Source: Bacteroidota bacterium
GTDB lineage: Bacteria > Bacteroidota > Bacteroidia > AKYH767-A > 2013-40CM-41-45
NCBI GenBank assembly: GCA_016711505.1
Contig: JADJSV010000010.1
Location: 1 to 37,749 of the forward strand
Length of the DNA stretch: 37,749 nucleotides
Direction: 5' to 3'
The notes beneath the pieces are model-generated. The model was not told the origin of the DNA. It saw nothing but the letters and a program-made list of their open reading frames with translations, and made no database searches. Positions 17,841 through 25,722 of the stretch are shown in pieces. The translations under genes and the position numbers were made by a program. Positions within the stretch are counted from its first letter, which is position 1; the number at the start of each line of letters is the position of its first letter.

Positions 17841-19514
17841 ATGACCGACATAAAACAATCGCTTTCTTCTTGTATTCTGTTTGACAAAATGGATAAAGAA
17901 GTAGTGTCTGAGATTCTTGCTTCTTCGCAAAGGGGAAAATATTCTACCGGTGATCTATTGATTGAAAAAGGATCTGTTCCAAAGGCTCTTTTTATTATTG
18001 AAAGCGGTACAGTTGGAATTTATAACGAAGATGTTTTACTTGTAAGGTTGAGTGAATTATCTATTTTGGGTGAAAGTTTTTTGGCTGATGCATCAGCAAC
18101 TGCCACTATTGTAGCCCTTACGGAATTAAAGACACTGGAAATAAAAACAGATCATTTCTATAATCTGGCAGTGAAGTATCCGCAATTAATATTCAATCTT
18201 TTTGCAATTAATCATCAACGACTTAGAAATTCAAATGAATCTGCTCTCAAGGAAGCACATGCACGTGAAGAAAAACTTGCATTGTTAGTGAAAGAGCGTA
18301 CCGCTGAATTAAATAAAACACTCGAAGATCTTGTTAAAACCAATTCTGAATTAGAAGAAACACGTGACAGTTTAATTGAAACACAAAAGTTCCGCCAGCA
18401 ATTTCTTGCAAACATGAGCCATGAAATTCGTACGCCTATGAATGCAATTGTAGGTTTAACGAATTTGTTGTTGAAATCCAAACTAGACGCACAGCAAGAC
18501 AAATATCTGAATGCTATAAAAAAGAGTGGAGCAAATTTACTCGTTATCATAAATGATATTCTTGACCTAGCAAAGATCGAATCAGGAAAAATGGAATTGG
18601 AAAAAGTTCCATTCCCTTTGGTTGCTGCAATAAAAAATATCCATACAATTCTTAATCTGAAAGCGGAGGAAAAAGGTATTCAGATGATTGAAAATGTTTC
18701 CCCTGATATTCCTGAATGGGTGATGGGTGATGAAACGAGAATTACACAGGTAATTATGAACCTTGCAGGAAATGCAATTAAGTTCACAACCAAAGGAAGT
18801 GTTACAGTTGATGTCACTCTGGAAAGTAAAATTGAAGATAAGTGCAGAGTAAAGTTCAGTGTTAAAGATACCGGAATAGGAATTCCCGAAGATAAGATTG
18901 ATAAGATCTTTGAAAGCTTTGGACAAGCTTCTGCAGATACTACACGTAAATTTGGTGGTACAGGACTTGGTCTCACTATTTCAAAGCAACTTGTGGAAAT
19001 GCATGGCGGAGAAGTAAAGGTGAAGAGTGTAGTTGGCGAAGGATCTGATTTCTATTTCATCATTGATTATTCACAGACAATTAAACCTGTTGAAGAAAAT
19101 ATCGACGACTCTGCAGCAGGACATAATATGAAAGGGAAGAAGATATTATTGGTAGAAGACAATGAATTCAATCAGCTTGTTGCAGTTGATACAATAAACG
19201 ATCTCTTTCCGGATGTAATTGTTGAAGTAGCGGAAAACGGAATTGAAGCGTTGAAAAAACTTGAGAGCAACGAATACTCATTTGTATTTATGGATATTCA
19301 AATGCCGGAAATGGATGGATATGAAACAACAAGACAAATTCGTAAATTGAATGGTGAAAAAGGACTGATCAGAATTTGTGCAATGACAGCAAATGTTACC
19401 AAAGACGAGATAGACGCTTGTCTCGCCTCTGGAATGAATGACTATATGATGAAGCCATTCACACATGAAATTCTGAAGGAGAAAATCTTAAAAAACACTT
19501 TTGTTCACGCATAA
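17841..19514 (+). CDS. Hybrid histidine kinase with N-terminal cNMP-binding-fold domain and C-terminal receiver
   Basis: A 557-aa soluble hybrid kinase with no membrane segment. Residues about 10-125 form a cyclic-nucleotide-binding (CAP-type) beta-roll, with GDLLIEKGS, FIIESGTVGIY and LGESFL. About 135-185 is a coiled coil. HisKA has His194 in MSHEIRTPMNAI. HATPase_c shows the N box NLAGNAIKFT, the G boxes DTGIGIP and FGGTGLGLTIS, and an F box. A receiver domain at about 432-550 has VEDN, phospho-acceptor Asp485 in FMDIQMPEMDG, and Lys in MKPFTH. The cNMP pocket lacks the usual Arg (Ala86 in its place), so cAMP binding is doubtful. An HD phosphohydrolase follows after 11 nt. Confidence 0.93.
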   Translation: MTDIKQSLSSCILFDKMDKEVVSEILASSQRGKYSTGDLLIEKGSVPKALFIIESGTVGIYNEDVLLVRLSELSILGESFLADASATATIVALTELKTLEIKTDHFYNLAVKYPQLIFNLFAINHQRLRNSNESALKEAHAREEKLALLVKERTAELNKTLEDLVKTNSELEETRDSLIETQKFRQQFLANMSHEIRTPMNAIVGLTNLLLKSKLDAQQDKYLNAIKKSGANLLVIINDILDLAKIESGKMELEKVPFPLVAAIKNIHTILNLKAEEKGIQMIENVSPDIPEWVMGDETRITQVIMNLAGNAIKFTTKGSVTVDVTLESKIEDKCRVKFSVKDTGIGIPEDKIDKIFESFGQASADTTRKFGGTGLGLTISKQLVEMHGGEVKVKSVVGEGSDFYFIIDYSQTIKPVEENIDDSAAGHNMKGKKILLVEDNEFNQLVAVDTINDLFPDVIVEVAENGIEALKKLESNEYSFVFMDIQMPEMDGYETTRQIRKLNGEKGLIRICAMTANVTKDEIDACLASGMNDYMMKPFTHEILKEKILKNTFVHA

Positions 19515-19525
19515 TAGATCCTTTG

Positions 19526-20125
19526 ATGAACCGCTACGATAAAGTATTTTCTTTTATGACTGAAAAGCTGGAAGCAGAAATGCCTGCACGGCTTTCATAT
19601 CATAGCCTGAATCATATTTTAGATGTGTTAGGTGCGGCGATTAATCTTGCAGAATTAGAAAAACTTTCTGAAGCCGAAACAGAACTTTTAAAAATTGCTG
19701 TCCTGTTTCATGATGCAGGGTTTATTAAAACTATCAGAGGTCATGAAGAAGTTGGATGTAATATGGCAAATGAAATTTTACCTCCATTTGGATTCAACAA
19801 GCAGGAGATAGATATTATTTCGGGAATGATCATGGCAACTAAATATCCGCCTGCACCCAAAACACTTTCTGAAAAAATTATCTGTGATGCAGATCTTGAT
19901 TATCTCGGTCGCGATGATTTCTTTGAAATCGGAAATAAACTTTTTAATGAATTGCGTTCACAAGGTTCCTTGTCCAGCGAAAATGAATGGAACTCTCTCC
20001 AGGTCAACTTTCTCACCACACACCGGTATTTTACAGAAGCATCAAAACAATTGCGCGAAGAAAAAAAGAAAATTCATTTGCGCGAAGTGAAAAAGTTGGT
20101 GATGGCTTCGAATGAGGATTTATAG
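19526..20125 (+). CDS. HD-superfamily metal-dependent phosphohydrolase
   Basis: A 199-aa cytoplasmic protein of the HD superfamily. The metal ligands are visible in order: His in YHSLNH (about residue 27-32), the HD pair in LFHDAGF (about 70), a further His in RGHEEVG, and Asp in ICDADLDYLG. The size and layout match the COG4339-type predicted phosphohydrolases. The substrate is not known. The ATG at 19526 is preferred over the TTG at 19523. It begins 11 nt after the hybrid kinase stop and is very likely in the same operon. A role in removing a nucleotide signal sensed by the kinase is conceivable but unproven. Confidence 0.85.
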   Translation: MNRYDKVFSFMTEKLEAEMPARLSYHSLNHILDVLGAAINLAELEKLSEAETELLKIAVLFHDAGFIKTIRGHEEVGCNMANEILPPFGFNKQEIDIISGMIMATKYPPAPKTLSEKIICDADLDYLGRDDFFEIGNKLFNELRSQGSLSSENEWNSLQVNFLTTHRYFTEASKQLREEKKKIHLREVKKLVMASNEDL

Positions 20126-20151
20126 AAAATATTTTATCTGAAGCTGGATTC

Positions 20152-20165
20152 ATGTGGCTAAAGCC
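20152..20165 (+). repeat. Left arm of a 14-bp inverted repeat (ATGTGGCTAAAGCC)
   Basis: Exact reverse complement of 20489-20502. It also contains the small palindrome TGGCT-AA-AGCCA (20155-20166). Confidence 0.8.
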
Positions 20166-20192
20166 ATGCGAGTGCTTGACTTTCTTTTTAAT

Positions 20193-20212
20193 CCGTCAGC
20201 TAAAGCTGACGG
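20193..20212. repeat. REP-like palindrome copy 1
   Basis: A perfect 9-bp stem CCGTCAGCT/AGCTGACGG with a 2-nt AA loop. Confidence 0.85.
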
Positions 20213-20315
20213 CAATAAAGTAGGCGCTATTTAGGATTAAAAGATTTAATTCATACAAATTAATTATTCCTGACTTTCATAAACAAACCTATCTTTTTAA
20301 GTTGCACTTTTATTG

Positions 20316-20335
20316 CAGTCAGCTTTAGCTGACGG
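20316..20335. repeat. REP-like palindrome copy 2
   Basis: The same palindrome in the opposite orientation (TT loop). There is one mismatch near the outer end, leaving a 7-bp perfect core GTCAGCT/AGCTGAC. Confidence 0.8.
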
Positions 20336-20410
20336 TTAAAGAGAAAAAAAAGGTGCCGGACTTTAGCCAAACTTATCGTTTAGAAATAGATTTCAACTGT
20401 ATTTCCCCAT

Positions 20411-20440
20411 TGCCGTCTACTTTTTTGCCGTCTACTTTAT
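20411..20440 (+). repeat. Two tandem half-copies TTGCCGTCTACTTT
   Basis: Two direct repeats of a 14-mer that match the left half of palindrome copy 3 (TTGCCGTCAGCTTT) except at two positions. They look like degenerate or truncated palindrome copies. Confidence 0.65.
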
Positions 20441-20442
20441 TG

Positions 20443-20462
20443 CCGTCAGCTTTAGCTGACGG
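20443..20462. repeat. REP-like palindrome copy 3
   Basis: A perfect 9-bp stem CCGTCAGCT/AGCTGACGG with a TT loop. Confidence 0.85.
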
Positions 20463-20488
20463 AAGAAGAAAGAATCTAACCAGCCCTC

Positions 20489-20502
20489 GGCTTTAGCCAC
20501 AT
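20489..20502 (-). repeat. Right arm of the 14-bp inverted repeat
   Basis: GGCTTTAGCCACAT, the exact reverse complement of 20152-20165. The two arms enclose the palindrome cluster. The rest of the 20126-20623 gap contains no gene. Confidence 0.8.
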
Positions 20503-20591
20503 TTTTATCTTGAATCAAGCAATTAATTCTAATAAATGCGGGAAAGTAATTCAATCATAACAAAAAACATTTTCATAAATGATAACCTAAT

Positions 20592-20599
20592 TATATTTG
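20592..20599 (+). promoter_or_regulatory. -7 element of the Y1 transposase gene (TATATTTG)
   Basis: A perfect TAnnTTTG match 24 nt before the transposase ATG. Confidence 0.6.
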
Positions 20600-20623
20600 A
20601 ACAAATCTTTTTAAAACAATTAT

Positions 20624-21058
20624 ATGTCGTACGCAAGAATTTGGGTTCATTTAGTTTTTGCAACTAAAGAACGAGCACCATATTTAAATAAATTAATTAG
20701 AGACGATGTTTTTAAACATATTATAGAAAACGGTAAAAAGAAAAACATCTATTTGAGAAATGTAAATGGATATGACGATCATGTACATTGCTTATTATCG
20801 CTTGCAAAAGATCAAACTATTTCACAAGTTGCTCAATTAATAAAAGGAGAATCTTCGTTTTGGATTAACAAGAACAAATTAACAAAGGAAAAATTTGCCT
20901 GGCAAGATGATTATTATGCAGTTTCTGTATGTGAGTCACAATTGTTAAAAGTTGCAGACTACATTAATAATCAAGAAAGCCATCATGCAAACAGAACATT
21001 TAAAGAAGAATTAGACGAACTCATCAGAGAGCATGGGCTCAATATTATTTCAACATAA
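20624..21058 (+). CDS. Y1 HUH transposase, IS200-like / REP-associated (RAYT-like)
   Basis: A 144-aa single-domain Y1 transposase (PF01797 type). It contains the HUH motif His53-Val-His55 in YDDHVHCLL, an FAWQDDYYAVSV segment typical of the family, and the candidate catalytic Tyr113 in ADYINNQESHH. Family members cut single-stranded DNA at hairpins. It is intact, has its own promoter element, and lies 122 nt downstream of a cluster of small palindromes. No palindromes occur on its other side. That arrangement resembles REP-associated (domesticated) transposases more than a complete insertion sequence with two hairpin ends. Its 3' end overlaps the convergent barrel gene by 14 nt. Opposite reading: an IS200/IS605 remnant. 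Confidence 0.88.
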   Translation: MSYARIWVHLVFATKERAPYLNKLIRDDVFKHIIENGKKKNIYLRNVNGYDDHVHCLLSLAKDQTISQVAQLIKGESSFWINKNKLTKEKFAWQDDYYAVSVCESQLLKVADYINNQESHHANRTFKEELDELIREHGLNIIST

Positions 21059-22568
21059 ACGAAACCCCTGCACTAATGCCCACTGCAGAATATTTCTGCT
21101 CAAATCCCGCATCATCTTTTACTATTGAATTCAAATTCATCTGATACTTTGGTCGCAATAAAATATGAATTCCGGGAGACATACAATATTTTAATTCCAA
21201 TCCGACCTGACCATTCAGAATAATTTTCCTGAACAAATCAGGATCGCTAATTTTCACTACATCATTCCCGGCATTGTTTAGATAATATCCTTTACTGTAA
21301 ACCAACATTCCCGCAGATACACCCGCTGACACACCGTATTTGAATTTCTTTTTGCCAAAGTAATAACTAAGTGTTACCGGCATTTCAACATATGAAATAA
21401 TATTTGTTCCTGTACTTTTCAGAATATTTTGATTGATAACAATCTGTTCGATAGAATCACTTTGCTGAATGTAATTGCTGTCAAGTCTTTGAATTGTTTG
21501 CTGTGAAAGATAAACAAACCCGTAAACGTAATTTGTATCTGTAACAATTACATTAGTTAAGAATGTATTCCAGTAACTGTTGTCGATCAGAAACATACTT
21601 TTCACACCGGGATCATAATTTACTTTTTCTCCGTATTGAGTATATCCTAACCCTAAGGAAATAGAATAATGATCAGTAGATCTTGAAACTGCCAGATTCA
21701 ATTGTGGAGTTAACACTTCTGTTTCCCAGGAATTTCTTCTGTGTTCAACCATCAGATTTTCAAATCCGGAAATGGATTTCGAGATTTGATTTACACCTGC
21801 AAATATTTCGAAACGATATTCTGCAGTATTTTTTGATTTCGGAGTTTTAATTTCTTCTCCTCTGGTTGAATTCAGCTGATGCTGTGCTCTTTCAATTTCA
21901 AATTTATTGAAATGTCTTGAATGAAGTGCATAAACTGGCAATTGAGTTTTATTGCTTTCAGATGAAAATGCAACGACCGTGGCGTCTGAACTTATGACCT
22001 CTTTCGTATTTAAATTGCTGTTAATGATATTATTTGTTGGGAATATGCCTGATGAAATATCCGGAGTTCCCTGAACAGTAGTTTGGGCTTTTGAATTCGT
22101 TGCAGATTTATTTTCACCCGATGAAATTGGTAAAGTGTTTTTTGAGATAAATGAATTTGCAGTTGATTGCTTTTCTGTTTTTGCAATTCTCGGAAGTTCA
22201 GTATTATTTTTCTTATTAATGGAATTGGTATTTTTGCTGGAAATATTTTGTTCAGTTAAAATTTCGGTTTTGTGATTTTCTGTACCTGTAGTTTTAATTG
22301 ACGAATTGTTTTCAGAAATGTTTTTCTGCAGGGAATTATTTTCTTCAGGTGAGTTTTTTTCAATAGCAGCAACAGGAGTTTCAATTCCCTTATGAGAATC
22401 AGATAAAATTACACTTTTGTCAGAAGCGATATATAATAGTGACCCGGCAATGGTCAAAACGGAAATGATCCAGAGGGCAGCTTTGCGGCGACGTTTTACT
22501 TTGTAATGATTGTCGAGAAGTTTTTCGGCACCTGACCAAAAATCTTCCGGCTTCAATTCTGTCTTCAT
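21045..22568 (-). CDS. Single-pass membrane protein with C-terminal outer-membrane beta-barrel (candidate anti-sigma partner)
   Basis: 507 aa. Residues 1-29 are a short charged cytoplasmic segment (ending KVKRRRK). About 30-48 is one transmembrane helix (LWIISVLTIAGSLLYIA). About 50-240 is a Ser/Asn/Thr/Lys-rich, probably disordered linker. From about 255 to the end, alternating beta strands with Tyr/Gly-rich turns (FEIFAGVNQ; SLGLGYTQYG; VTLSYYFGKKKFKYGVSAGV) and a C-terminal AVGISAGVSFMLK strand resemble PorT-like outer-membrane barrels. Its ATG overlaps the sigma-factor stop by 4 nt (ATGA). The genetic coupling and the short cytoplasmic N-terminus suggest it regulates the sigma factor. That is an inference; no standard anti-sigma zinc motif is visible. 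Confidence 0.8.
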   Translation of the reverse strand: MKTELKPEDFWSGAEKLLDNHYKVKRRRKAALWIISVLTIAGSLLYIASDKSVILSDSHKGIETPVAAIEKNSPEENNSLQKNISENNSSIKTTGTENHKTEILTEQNISSKNTNSINKKNNTELPRIAKTEKQSTANSFISKNTLPISSGENKSATNSKAQTTVQGTPDISSGIFPTNNIINSNLNTKEVISSDATVVAFSSESNKTQLPVYALHSRHFNKFEIERAQHQLNSTRGEEIKTPKSKNTAEYRFEIFAGVNQISKSISGFENLMVEHRRNSWETEVLTPQLNLAVSRSTDHYSISLGLGYTQYGEKVNYDPGVKSMFLIDNSYWNTFLTNVIVTDTNYVYGFVYLSQQTIQRLDSNYIQQSDSIEQIVINQNILKSTGTNIISYVEMPVTLSYYFGKKKFKYGVSAGVSAGMLVYSKGYYLNNAGNDVVKISDPDLFRKIILNGQVGLELKYCMSPGIHILLRPKYQMNLNSIVKDDAGFEQKYSAVGISAGVSFMLK

Positions 22569-23146
22569 GATAGTATTTTATTAGAAATGCGATCATTCTT
22601 TCTGATCTCATCTATCAATGTTCGTAATGCTTTCTTGGCCCTGTGTAAGTGAACTTTTGATGTTGAAGAGGAAATGCCAAGTAATTTGCCGATCTCTTCA
22701 TGTTTGTATCCATCTATAACATATAGATTGAAGACTGCTTTATTCATCTCGGGAAGCTGATCAACAGCTTCGATTATTTTTTCTTTGTCGATCGTATGTT
22801 CGATCTCTTCTTCTACTGTCAGATTGTTTTCGTAGTATGAAACTTCCGTTGTTTCAATCAATCTTTTATAATTACTGTTTTTTCTGAATTCGTCAATGAT
22901 ATAATTGATGGCAATTCTTCTTGCCCATAATTCAAAAGGGACATCTTTGGCTTTTGGTATATATGTAGAAATATTTTTAACCATCTTATAAAAAACCATA
23001 TTCAGCGCAGCCATACAATCGTCTTTATTGATATAATAACGACGACAAATTGCATACAGAGACTGGAAACACTCACGGTACAGATCGTAATGTGCTTTCC
23101 GGTCATCTTTCCGGCAACGTTCTAAAAGTTCTTTCGATGGCTTCAT
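22565..23146 (-). CDS. ECF-type RNA polymerase sigma factor
   Basis: A 193-aa ECF sigma-70. Region 2 (about residues 10-90) has YRECFQSLYAICRRYY, then MVFYKMVKNI and FELWARRIAINYIIDEFRK, the core- and -10-binding helices. After a short linker, region 4 (about 120-180) has LPEMNKAVFNLYVIDGYKHEEIGKLLGISSSTSKVHLHRAKKAL, a canonical helix-turn-helix. It is translationally coupled to the barrel protein downstream. It lies 60 nt downstream of the PKD-protein gene, with a terminator-like hairpin in between. The regulon is unknown; the partner gene suggests an envelope signal. Confidence 0.92.
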   Translation of the reverse strand: MKPSKELLERCRKDDRKAHYDLYRECFQSLYAICRRYYINKDDCMAALNMVFYKMVKNISTYIPKAKDVPFELWARRIAINYIIDEFRKNSNYKRLIETTEVSYYENNLTVEEEIEHTIDKEKIIEAVDQLPEMNKAVFNLYVIDGYKHEEIGKLLGISSSTSKVHLHRAKKALRTLIDEIRKNDRISNKILS

Positions 23147-23160
23147 CTTAAAATGGAAAA

Positions 23161-23187
23161 AGGATGTTGTAAAATTTACAACATCCT
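23161..23187 (-). terminator. Hairpin with T tract between PKD gene and sigma-factor gene
   Basis: A perfect 13-bp stem AGGATGTTGTAAA/TTTACAACATCCT with a 1-nt centre (so the real loop opens further). On the minus strand it runs into TTTTT. It may terminate the PKD transcript or attenuate readthrough into the sigma-factor gene, whose start is 14 nt further on. Confidence 0.75.
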
Positions 23188-23206
23188 AGTTTCATAACCT
23201 GAACTT

Positions 23207-25066
23207 TTATTCTTTTATAAACCTGGCAAAAGATTTTTCTCCTGACCGTGTTTGAACTTCAAGGAAATAAATTCCTGAAGCTAGTCCGGATATATCTATT
23301 TCAGAACTTTCACCTGATAACATTCCTTCTTTCATTTTCTGACTTGAAACGGAAAGGATAGAATAAATCGTTGTGCCTGACTTAGGGGATGAGGTTACGA
23401 CAATTCTATCCTTTGAAGGGTTGGGGTAAATACTGGAAATTAGGGAAACATTCTCTTCTACATTAACTGTGTTAAGTTGTGTTGGGGAAACAACATTGAT
23501 CGTAAAGCCAACATTTGAGCTACGATAAATGATCATTCCTGTTGAGTCAACTGTTAAACTATCGCAATATGTATTTGTACATCCACTGAAATCTGAAACA
23601 GTTAAACAGATCTGGAATGTTCCATGGGTTGTATAATTGTGGATAGGATATGCAGCTGTAGATATATTTCCATCACCAAATTGCCATACGAAACTTAGAT
23701 TAGTTCCGCTTGATAAATTCACAACTGCTAATTGATAAGGCGAAAGTTGTGTAAAGATAAAATAAGAGGTACAGAATACAGGAGTAATGATTGCTGTATC
23801 AACAACAATTGTCTGGAAAGTTGAATCAGCACAAGTAGTTCCGTTGTCAATTGAAAACCCTACACTATAGGTTCCCGGTGAACTATATGTATGAACAGGG
23901 AATCTGTCAGTACTTAGTGGACTACCATCACCAAAGTTCCATAGATAAGTAGTGGTTGCAGGATCAGTAGTTGAATAATCTATGAAGTAAGCATCAAGAC
24001 CAAAAGGAACTACTGTAAAGTTTGCCTGACATGGTGCTGGACCTACAATTGGAATCTGAACGCAATAATTACATACAACATTCATTGTTGCAAGGTCAAT
24101 CAGTTCCATACATACATTGTAAACCATCGGTCCACTTGCATATGTGTGTGACTGGAAATTACTGCCCATTGAAATTGTAGTGCCATCGCCAAAATCCCAA
24201 TTTGCTAAGTACAATGTTGTATCAAAACTCGCATTAAAGAAAAATGTATTTAACGGACCTGTTCCCGGGAAAAAAGAGAAGTAACAATTCGGTTGAGACG
24301 TGAAAGTAATCGTTGAGCAAGTCTGGCAAATCACAGTTCCGATACTATCTGTTTCTGTTGCACAAACATTATACGTTCCCGGACTGTATTGATACATTGT
24401 AGTAATGCCTGTACCTGTTCCGCCATTTCCATAATCCCAGGTAACCTGATTTGTAATGCTTGTCGGATGGAATGTAAAATAACCAACCAGTGGTGCCATT
24501 GAATCTATCACTACATCAAAAGTACAAGGAGTTGGAGGAGTTGTAACTACGATCTGAGCGCAATAATTGCAAGTATCTAAAAAGCTATAAGATGTCATAC
24601 AAACATAATATACTCCGGGAACCGGATAAGTATGAGAGATAGCAGCGCCACTTCCGACAGCCCCATCTCCAAAATCCCAGACAACATTTACTAAGCTATT
24701 TGAAACAGCAGTAAAATCGAAATCATTTCCATTTGCAGTGATCGCAAGGAATGTGCAAAGAGCAGGGTTATTAAACTGAATATTGAGACAACAAGCTGTA
24801 ACAGTTGTTTGAAGTATCGTATCAAATTCAGTTACACAAACAAGATACTGTCCATAATTTGAAAACTGGTGGAAAATTGTATTGCCTGTAACTGCAGTTG
24901 TACTGTCACCAAAATCCCACATAAAAACGCTATTGTTCGAGACAGGATTTACATTGAAATTATAGACAGTTGATGTGGAGTCGTAGACGTAAGTCATCAC
25001 ACAACCTTGTCCTTTCATTTCAGCGAATGAAAACAGGACGAGTAATAAGAGGTAGATTTTTTTCAT
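23207..25066 (-). CDS. T9SS-sorted surface protein with six PKD domains
   Basis: A 619-aa exported protein. Signal peptide to about residue 20 (AEMKGQ), then six PKD-type domains. Each is marked by a WDFGDG-like motif: WDFGDS (about 50), WDFGDG (about 130), WDYGNG, WDFGDG, WNFGDG and WQFGDG. They are separated by Cys-containing linkers with paired cysteines such as CxxC in CNYCxQI. The C-terminus is a type IX sorting domain: SIYPNPSKDR and LASGIYFLEVQ...ARFIKE. PKD domains are protein- or glycan-interacting beta-sandwiches, so an adhesive or structural surface role is likely. No catalytic domain is visible. It precedes the sigma-factor operon on the same strand. Confidence 0.92.
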   Translation of the reverse strand: MKKIYLLLLVLFSFAEMKGQGCVMTYVYDSTSTVYNFNVNPVSNNSVFMWDFGDSTTAVTGNTIFHQFSNYGQYLVCVTEFDTILQTTVTACCLNIQFNNPALCTFLAITANGNDFDFTAVSNSLVNVVWDFGDGAVGSGAAISHTYPVPGVYYVCMTSYSFLDTCNYCAQIVVTTPPTPCTFDVVIDSMAPLVGYFTFHPTSITNQVTWDYGNGGTGTGITTMYQYSPGTYNVCATETDSIGTVICQTCSTITFTSQPNCYFSFFPGTGPLNTFFFNASFDTTLYLANWDFGDGTTISMGSNFQSHTYASGPMVYNVCMELIDLATMNVVCNYCVQIPIVGPAPCQANFTVVPFGLDAYFIDYSTTDPATTTYLWNFGDGSPLSTDRFPVHTYSSPGTYSVGFSIDNGTTCADSTFQTIVVDTAIITPVFCTSYFIFTQLSPYQLAVVNLSSGTNLSFVWQFGDGNISTAAYPIHNYTTHGTFQICLTVSDFSGCTNTYCDSLTVDSTGMIIYRSSNVGFTINVVSPTQLNTVNVEENVSLISSIYPNPSKDRIVVTSSPKSGTTIYSILSVSSQKMKEGMLSGESSEIDISGLASGIYFLEVQTRSGEKSFARFIKE

Positions 25067-25318
25067 GGGGTTAGAGAATTAGTTTTTATATAAGGTAACA
25101 CGCAGGTGGATTTGAAATGGTTTACATGAATTTAGAAAAAAACAATGGAAAACAAAAACTTATCCGTCAAGTGCTAAAATCAGTAAATTTCCAGTATATT
25201 CTAAGAATTAACGATTTCAAGAGGCGAAAAAAGAGTTGAAATCATCTTCGTTAGTCTTAAAGTTCAAATTAAATACTCTGTGCCAGCACTCCAACCTCGC
25301 ATTTCTAGAATAAACGAA

Positions 25319-25387
25319 TAAAAAAAGTGTAAGTGTTTGTTCGGGAGTAAGTCTTCAGACTTATTACTTAAACTTACACTTACACTT
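25319..25387 (-). terminator. Terminator of tRNA-Leu
   Basis: On the minus strand just past the tRNA 3' end there is a long imperfect hairpin. The outer arms pair ACTTACACTT with AAGTGTAAGT, and the inner arms AAGTC/GACTT close a TTCA loop. It ends in TTTTTTT. Between it and the PKD gene start at 25066 I see no gene. Confidence 0.7.
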
Positions 25388-25393
25388 GAACAG

Positions 25394-25477
25394 TACCCAG
25401 GACCGGAATCGAACCGGTACGGCATTACTACCATCGGTTTTTGAGACCGACGCGTCTACCAATTCCGCCACCTGGGC
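25394..25477 (-). tRNA. tRNA-Leu (anticodon CAA)
   Basis: An 84-nt class II tRNA. Acceptor stem GCCCAGG/CCTGGGT (one G-U pair at the end), D arm with GGCGGAATTGGTAGACGC, anticodon stem TCGGT/ACCGA around the loop CTCAAAA (anticodon CAA, reading UUG), a long variable arm, and a T arm with GGTTCGATTCC. The CCA is not encoded. The 245 nt between the tRNA and 25722 hold no convincing gene. Confidence 0.95.
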
Positions 25478-25722
25478 ATTTTAATTTTGGTGGGCCAAAA
25501 GTAGGATAATTTTATGGCTTTTGAAAATTGTTCGGACGATCAATTAGCTGTCAATTCCATATCTTCAAGTGAGAAATGGCCTCATTTCAAAGTACTTGCA
25601 TTAAGGTGCGAGAAAGAGAATGATATTATTCACAACCTTCTATTAGCAGTTACTCGGGAAATACCCCTATTTTTGAATCAATCCGTTAATAATGACAGAT
25701 AAATTAGTCCTAATAGAAAGCT

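Noticed and set aside
20193..20462. CRISPR array from the repeated 20-mers
   Set aside because: Units are perfect palindromes in both orientations at irregular spacing, with no cas genes.
25394..25477. tRNA-Leu as the integration site of a genomic island to its right
   Set aside because: The tRNA is on the minus strand, so its 3' end, where integrases normally act, faces left. No integrase and no duplicated tRNA 3' end is seen to the right.
25514..25702. 62-aa ORF between tRNA-Leu and the PLP enzyme
   Set aside because: No domain, signal or promoter; composition looks like chance translation of AT-rich intergenic DNA.
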